Source: Takakia lepidozioides (Eukaryota; Streptophyta; Takakiopsida; Takakiales; Takakiaceae). From it: a stretch of DNA of 64,000 nucleotides. The first letter of the stretch is position 1. Each line of letters begins with the position of its first letter. The DNA is taken from positions 4,342,001 through 4,406,000 of the forward strand of contig CM060734.1 of assembly GCA_030704615.1 (NCBI GenBank), in the 5' to 3' direction. Made by a program: the position numbers and the translations under genes. This document shows positions 59,101-64,000 of this stretch, piece by piece. Below the pieces are notes generated by a model. That model was not told the origin of the DNA and made no database searches. It saw only the letters and a program-made list of their open reading frames with translations.

Positions 59101-62100
59101 ACAAAAACAGGACCTTCAGAATTTAGACTCTTGAATGTTTTCATTGAGGGAGGGTGTTGGAAGTCAATTCTAACATTCATCAAGTCATATGATGAATCTT
59201 GAAGGGACACAACTGTTAGACAAAGAGTTGTGATCTGTGTGAGTTAGACCTATTGGCTGTATCAATAGTCACAACTGTTCATATGTCTTAAAGTGAGCAC
59301 ACGCTCACTATTGTAACATCTTCTTCATTATCAATTACAAGTCACTCTCTCTCTCTCCATAAATTTTACAGTGGAGAGTTGTCCATAAATTGTATGCTCA
59401 CACCAAAAGTTGTGTCACTGTTAATGGACAGAAGTCTAACTTCTTTTGACATAGACCAAGGTGTAGCTCAAGGATGTACCCTCTCCCCTCTGCTCTTCAA
59501 TGTTTTCATCAATCAACTCCTCGAGGATGTGGAAAGTGAGGGATTTGGGTTAAGGGTGGGTGATGCCACCATACCAGCCCTTATATTTGCGGATGACTTT
59601 GCAGGCATAGGGGAGACTCCTTCCAACCTCCAGGAGTTGATTGATTGCGCGAAGAGATACTTTGACCTTTGGGGGCTAGAGGCTAACGCCAGTAAATGTG
59701 CAGTGGTGGCATTCAACGACAGAGGAGAGGGAGGAAGTGATCTCAAGTGGCAGTGGGGTAGCCAAGAGATTCCGGTCCTCCCTTCCTACACATACCTCGG
59801 CGTTGAGTTTTCCTCCAACTGCAAGTGGGATGCACATATTCAGAAAGTTGTTCAAACTGGCAAGGGCAAAGCGCTGGGTCTCACTAAACTTTTCCACTGC
59901 AGAGGGATCAACTCTGAGGTCAAGAAAACCATGCTTAGACCTGCCTTGGAGTGCGCATCTGCAATATGGGTTGATAACTCCAACCAGGCTAAGTCTCTAG
60001 AATCCATTCAAGTGGGGGTGCTTAAGGAGTGCATGTCAGCATGCTCCAAAACAGCCAATGTGGCTGTTCGGGGTGAGTTTGGCATCTCTTCCTTAAGCTC
60101 CCGACGAGATGAATTCAAGGTCAGATGGTGGGGTCAGCTGCAACACATGTCCAACACCAGATATCCTAAGTTAATCGACTCTATATCTTGGACAGGACCC
60201 CCCCTGTCAAACAGGCTAAGTCCTGGCAGAAGACAGTAGAAGAGATTCTCAAGGATCTGAATCTGAATCCTCAAGTCTTGACCCTGCTGGATAAATCTGT
60301 CTTAGAGGCTGTAGTGTCCAAAGCCATGTCTGTTGCCAGGAAATTGTCTGATGAAAATGAAGTTAGGCAGAAAACTTCCCTGAACTTGCTCCCAGTCTGT
60401 GCAGAGAGGAAGGGGAGAGTGCAATTGCCCGTTGTGTGGGCAACCTGAAGACAATATTCATTTCCTGATTCACTGTCCAGGGTTCTCTCACCAGAGAGAT
60501 GCTCTCCTCAATCTATCAAGGGAATTGTGCTTGTACATCTGTTTACCAAATTTGAAACTCTTGAGGCTGAGCCAAAAGCCCAGGCCCTTCTGGGCCTAGT
60601 TAATGGGCAAACCACACACAGAAGATTGATGCTTGTGTGAAGGGATTTCTAGAGGATATCTGGAAAACCCGGATCAATGTTTTATATCAAGGTAAGTCTT
60701 ACTACCGACGTCTGCCCCTGACAGAGGTAGGTTCTGTCCCTTTGTGTTCCGCTCAAACTGGGCGCGGGGTCAATGGCCACAAGGCTACGGCAAACAACGT
60801 CTTATGAGTACATTCTCTCTCTCTGTCTCTCACGCAAACTCCTGTAGAAAACTGGAGTCTCCACGGTAGAAACTAGAAACCCTCCCAGAGATATGTGCAG
60901 CGTACTCATCTGCCAGGGCACTTCTCCCTCCCATTTTCCTCCTGTTTCTCCTCCATCAAAACCTGTCTCAGGGTTTGTGTATTCTCTCTTCCTCTACTTT
61001 GTCCTATGGGCACTTGTGGCTCCTGGGGACAATATGACATCTCTATATCCTTTTCTTTTTCTGTATTTGAACAGGTCAGCAATCAGAGAGTCACTCTTAG
61101 TGTAACCTAACAAAGGAAATGTGACCTGCTTAATCTCCTCCTGCACAAAGAGTAAGAACCAACTAAAGGAGCGGCCGAGCCCACAGCCTTACGAACCACT
61201 GTTCACTTCCATCCTACCAATTAGGGAGTGGAGAGTTGTACCACTGACATTTGAGGACAATGTAAATAAGCTCTTTGTGTCCCATATCCTGTTAACACAG
61301 AGCAGCAGGCTTTTCTTCTTGTTTTTGCCATGTGTCACATATCCTAAGATCTCTTACAAGGCAGCATCTGGCTTCTAGATAGTCCAAAGTATTTGGTATG
61401 TCTCGCTGTTGAGTTTTCCTTTTACCTGACCTTGGCCATCTAGGCACACCTATGAGTTTCGAGTGAACAGATCTACGTACCCTGCGAGCTCTTGAGGAAC
61501 CCAATAGCTGTAGAGCTTGAGGACTGGAGTCAGGTTTCTAAAAAAGTCTGCCAACAGTCTCATGGCTTCCAGCTGAATGTTGTAGGCAAGGTTGGGGCAG
61601 TGTTGCGGAAAGCAGACACCTTCTCTAATTGCTTGCCCATGCCAGGGATCTTGCTCTACGCACACAACATCATTGTGGAGTCCTTTTCTGTTTCTCAGGC
61701 CAAGGTTGGGTGCAGATGCTGAATCTCTTTTAGAGAGAAATCCTTGGAGCCCAGTAAGGGGAGAATGTCCAGTCTTTTCAAGTAGCAAGGAGGTATCACT
61801 GGAGGTGTCCATTTGCCAGCCCCTCTGTTGTCTTGACACAGATAGTAATGTCACGATTGCTTCCATCACTTCATAGACCACACCCCTTGCCAAGACATGC
61901 CCGGTCCTCTTTTCCCACCAGGTGGAATGGCTCTAGGTCCTTTGTCTGCATCAAACAAATGTGCATACAGCTGATACTATCTTCATACTGAAGCTTCTTC
62001 TGATGCATCTTTACGATGATTGATCCTTGACATAATGAGATGAAACAGAGTGGTCTAGTGAACCAAATGCTCATCATGTATGTGATTTTTTGTCTTTATC

Positions 62101-64000
62101 ACAGGAGGGTGTACCACAGACAATAGCTGTGCTCAGAGAGGCAGGGATCAAGGTGTGGGTTTTGACAGGAGACAAGCAAGAGACGGCTATATCCATTGGG
62201 TTTTCTTGTCTGCTGCTTACACACGACATGCAGCAGATCATAATCAATGAGACAACAATAGATGGTTGCCGGGAGGCAATGGTCAGGGCCAAGGCATCAT
62301 ATGGAATTCTGTCACCTCAGACAAAGAAACCCTGGTTTTCCTGGAGGTGGCAAAACAGTGTGGAGGTGAGCATTCCTAATGTCTATGAGGGTACATGCGG
62401 AAGCCCCATGTCGAACTCCGTCTCTTATACAGGAGGGGGCGATTTTGGCTCAGAAGAGAGAGCTGGGACTCAACCAGTGTGGCAGACACGGCAACCCCTG
62501 GCCCTAATTATTGATGGCAATAGTCTTGTCCACGCCTTGTCAGAGGGGTTGGAACAAGAGGTATGTTGTTTACCCTTATTCAAAAGTGCCTACCTTCTTG
62601 TGTTACTACTTTCTGTGGTGGGTTTATAGATTACACTATTGCACTGTCACATCATTCTTCTGCACATTGAGATTTTGTCCATGAACTTTCTCTCTATGTT
62701 TGTTGATAGGACTGAAGGAAAAGAACCTCACCCATAGATGAGTGATTCCATGAAACCTTCTGCTGTGGTGTTGATATTTGTTGATGTGTTTTGGGTTGCC
62801 TGTGGGATAGCTCTTTGAGTTGGCGACAGCATGTCAAGTGGTTGTCTGCTGCCGAGTTGCTCCACTGCAGAAGGCAGGCATCGTTTCCCTTGTCAAACGT
62901 AAAGCCAAAGAGATGACTTTGGCAGTTGGTGATGGTAAGCACACCCCCATGCCGACCCTTGTTCTCTTTCTGGCCAGATTCGAACAGCTCTTCCTCTAAA
63001 GAATCCTTTTTGGAACAGCTCATGAGAAGGTAGATGCACCTTCACTGTTTGCTGAAGCATCAAACAAGTAGCCGCATCAAAGGGCCAACAGCGAGAATGG
63101 GAAGAGAAGAACACAGCTGAAAGATTATACAGAGATAGCTCTGAAGTTTGAGTTCATGGAGTCTAACGAGACGGTTGCAAGGGTCAAATTCTTCTGCGAA
63201 AAGCAGAGATCAGTACCATTGGCAAAGCATACTCTCAATTACTTGAGTTTGGTGCCTCAGTAAACAGAAAAACTTATCAGACACCGGGGTGATTGCAGGA
63301 GCAAATGATGTATCAATGATACAAATGGCCGATGTGGGTGTTGGCATCAGTGGGCAGGAAGGGCGGCAGGCGGTCATGGCATCTGATTTTGCTATGGGTC
63401 AGTTTCGGTTCCTTAACCGTTTGCTACTAGTGCATGGCCATTGGAACTACCAGCGCATGGGTTACATGGTTCTCTACAACTTCTACCGGAATGCTGTCTT
63501 TGTTATGATGCTCTTTTGGTGAGTTCTTATCTTCCTTCCTGTTCAGACACACGAATGTCGTTTTATGGGCTACTCTTGAAATGTTTACCACTTTATCCAT
63601 CACTAGTGAAGCAGACTTCATTAATGTTTCTATGATAGAAATATTTTGTCAGAAAGCTAATCCTGCCATATTTCCATAGTATCACTGGCTTGAGTAGTGG
63701 CTTGGGTACAGATGATTTTGATATTAATTAGTAACTCACTGGCAGCCTTTGCAACCCAGACTGATGTAGTCAATTAGCCAGTTATCTTGTAGAAAAATCA
63801 GTTTGGAAGGATGGGGGTGGCATATGGTAATGTGCGGACCTGAACAGAGAAGATCCTCGTGCCTTGCCGCTCAATGCTGATTTTATCATTTTCTTACTTG
63901 CAGGTTCATTTTCTACACAGCTTATTCAGCACAATCTGCCCTCACAGACTGGAACTTAGTGTTCTTCTCTTTACTCTACACATCCATCCCAACAATTGTA
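50168..64000 (+). CDS. ALA1: P4-type ATPase, phospholipid flippase of ALA1 type (8 exons, 3' end outside window)
   Basis: It moves phospholipids to the cytosolic leaflet, using ATP. Exons: 50168-52061, 52296-52671, 53492-53789, 54051-54188, 62105-62560, 62811-62934, 63299-63518 and 63904 to the window end; 1201 codons, all joining in frame at GT-AG. A Ser/Pro-rich N-terminus of about 190 residues precedes [12 protein letters not shown]1-2 follow ([33 protein letters not shown]). The A-domain DGES is at residues 353-356. Then come TM3-4 (with [12 protein letters not shown]), phosphorylated Asp582 in DKTGTLT, nucleotide-binding [12 protein letters not shown] and [22 protein letters not shown], the hinge [20 protein letters not shown], and TM5-6. 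The central exon 5 carries a Gly/Ser-rich stretch of about 60 residues not remembered from Arabidopsis ALA1. Intron 4 is 7916 bp and full of LINE DNA. P4 members need a CDC50/ALIS partner. The reading is intact. Confidence 0.95.
56640..57915 (+). repeat. Tandem LINE 3'-end modules inside LINE copy 3
   Basis: The module GGGGTCAATGGCC.CAAGGCTA.GGCAA..AAC with TGAGTACATTCTCTCT, which is the genuine 3' end of this LINE at 60764-60835, occurs five more times here, near 56706, 57339, 57457, 57767 and 57842. Two copies also bring the preceding ORF2 C-terminus (GTCTAATTGCTGGGCAGCTC). One brings a second RT-entry segment ([20 protein letters not shown] at 56804). The last ends in a (CT)n run at 57887-57909. 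Confidence 0.8.
58163..58378 (+). repeat. 5' LTR of the TRIM element
   Basis: 216 bp. It has CACATGCTCAC where the 3' LTR has CACACGCTCAC, and CACTCTGTCTCT where the 3' LTR has CACTCTCTCTCT. Confidence 0.95.
59155..59370 (+). repeat. 3' LTR of the TRIM element
   Basis: 216 bp, same ends as the 5' LTR, directly preceded by the purine tract and followed by the GTGGA target copy. Confidence 0.95.
60841..62104 (+). other. Distal part of ALA1 intron 4, no element recognised
   Basis: Open frames are short on both strands and show no domain. It ends in a normal acceptor (TTTGTCTTTATCACAG) before exon 5. Confidence 0.6.

Larger units (their letters stand above)
58163..59370 (+). mobile_element. TRIM-type non-autonomous LTR retrotransposon, 1208 bp
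   Basis: Two 216-bp LTRs (58163-58378 and 59155-59370) begin TGTTGGAAG, end TTTTACA, and differ at only two positions that I can see. TGGTATCAGAGC (58379-58390), the initiator tRNA-Met primer site, abuts the first LTR. A purine tract (TTGAGGGAGGG) abuts the second. GTGGA flanks both sides (58158-58162 and 59371-59375). The 776-bp interior has no useful open frame, so movement would need proteins from a Copia partner. LINE copy 2 shows the unoccupied target at about 13720-13735. The element is larger than classical TRIMs. Confidence 0.93.
54660..60840 (+). pseudogene. LINE family R copy 3 inside ALA1 intron 4
   Basis: It begins with an ORF1-like stretch ([16 protein letters not shown], 54940 on). 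Endonuclease pieces follow ([15 protein letters not shown], a deletion, [32 protein letters not shown]). Next are the RT entry ([18 protein letters not shown], 56480) and a block of foreign 3' ends at 56640-57915. RT then resumes ([19 protein letters not shown], 58045). A TRIM element follows at 58163-59370, then [48 protein letters not shown]. The C-terminal CPLCGQ-x(6)-H-x(4)-HC finger lies at about 60425-60480. The 3' end is a short CT-rich tail. Frameshifts make it inactive. It lies in the same orientation as ALA1. Confidence 0.9.

Overview
The window is nuclear DNA of a land plant. Two conserved plant genes sit at its edges, both with GT-AG introns, and the ~47 kb between and inside them is almost entirely nested, decayed transposable elements. 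Nothing looks bacterial, viral or organellar. The species cannot be fixed from the sequence. The old LINEs, the methyltransferase- and SWIM-like transposon genes and the large AT-rich satellites would suit a non-seed plant, but that is a guess.

Left edge (33-2363): the last eight visible exons of an RSH1-type (p)ppGpp synthetase/hydrolase homologue, with TGS and ACT domains and the natural stop. Right edge (50168-64000): a P4-type phospholipid flippase of the ALA1 type, eight exons from the start codon to transmembrane segment 6 or so, running off the window. Its fourth intron is 7.9 kb and holds a LINE that carries tandem LINE 3' ends and a young 1.2-kb LTR element of TRIM type. That element has two 216-bp LTRs, a tRNA-Met primer site and a 5-bp target duplication.

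Between the genes: 4.8-6.5 kb gag-like relic with a SINE inside; 6.7-8.05 kb LINE copy 1; 8.05-9.4 kb G-box minisatellite and SWIM-finger gene relic; 9.8-11 kb Copia reverse transcriptase with a locally amplified segment; 12.8-14.9 kb LINE copy 2 split by a MITE; 16-17.7 kb DNA-methyltransferase-like relic and a hairpin family; 18.3-20.3 kb Copia relic with one LTR; 20.9-25.9 kb two related hairpin satellites, one hit by a second MITE; 26-31.2 kb L1 element on the minus strand; 31.7-40.8 kb L1 element on the plus strand, with a solo LTR and two inverted blocks; 41-48.7 kb MITE, SINEs and repeated promoter-like cassettes with TTCnnGAA and TATA motifs.

The host genes do not form a functional unit. 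The interest of the window lies in its nested insertions, several with exact target duplications and with empty-site relatives in the same window, and in four repeat families I could not name.
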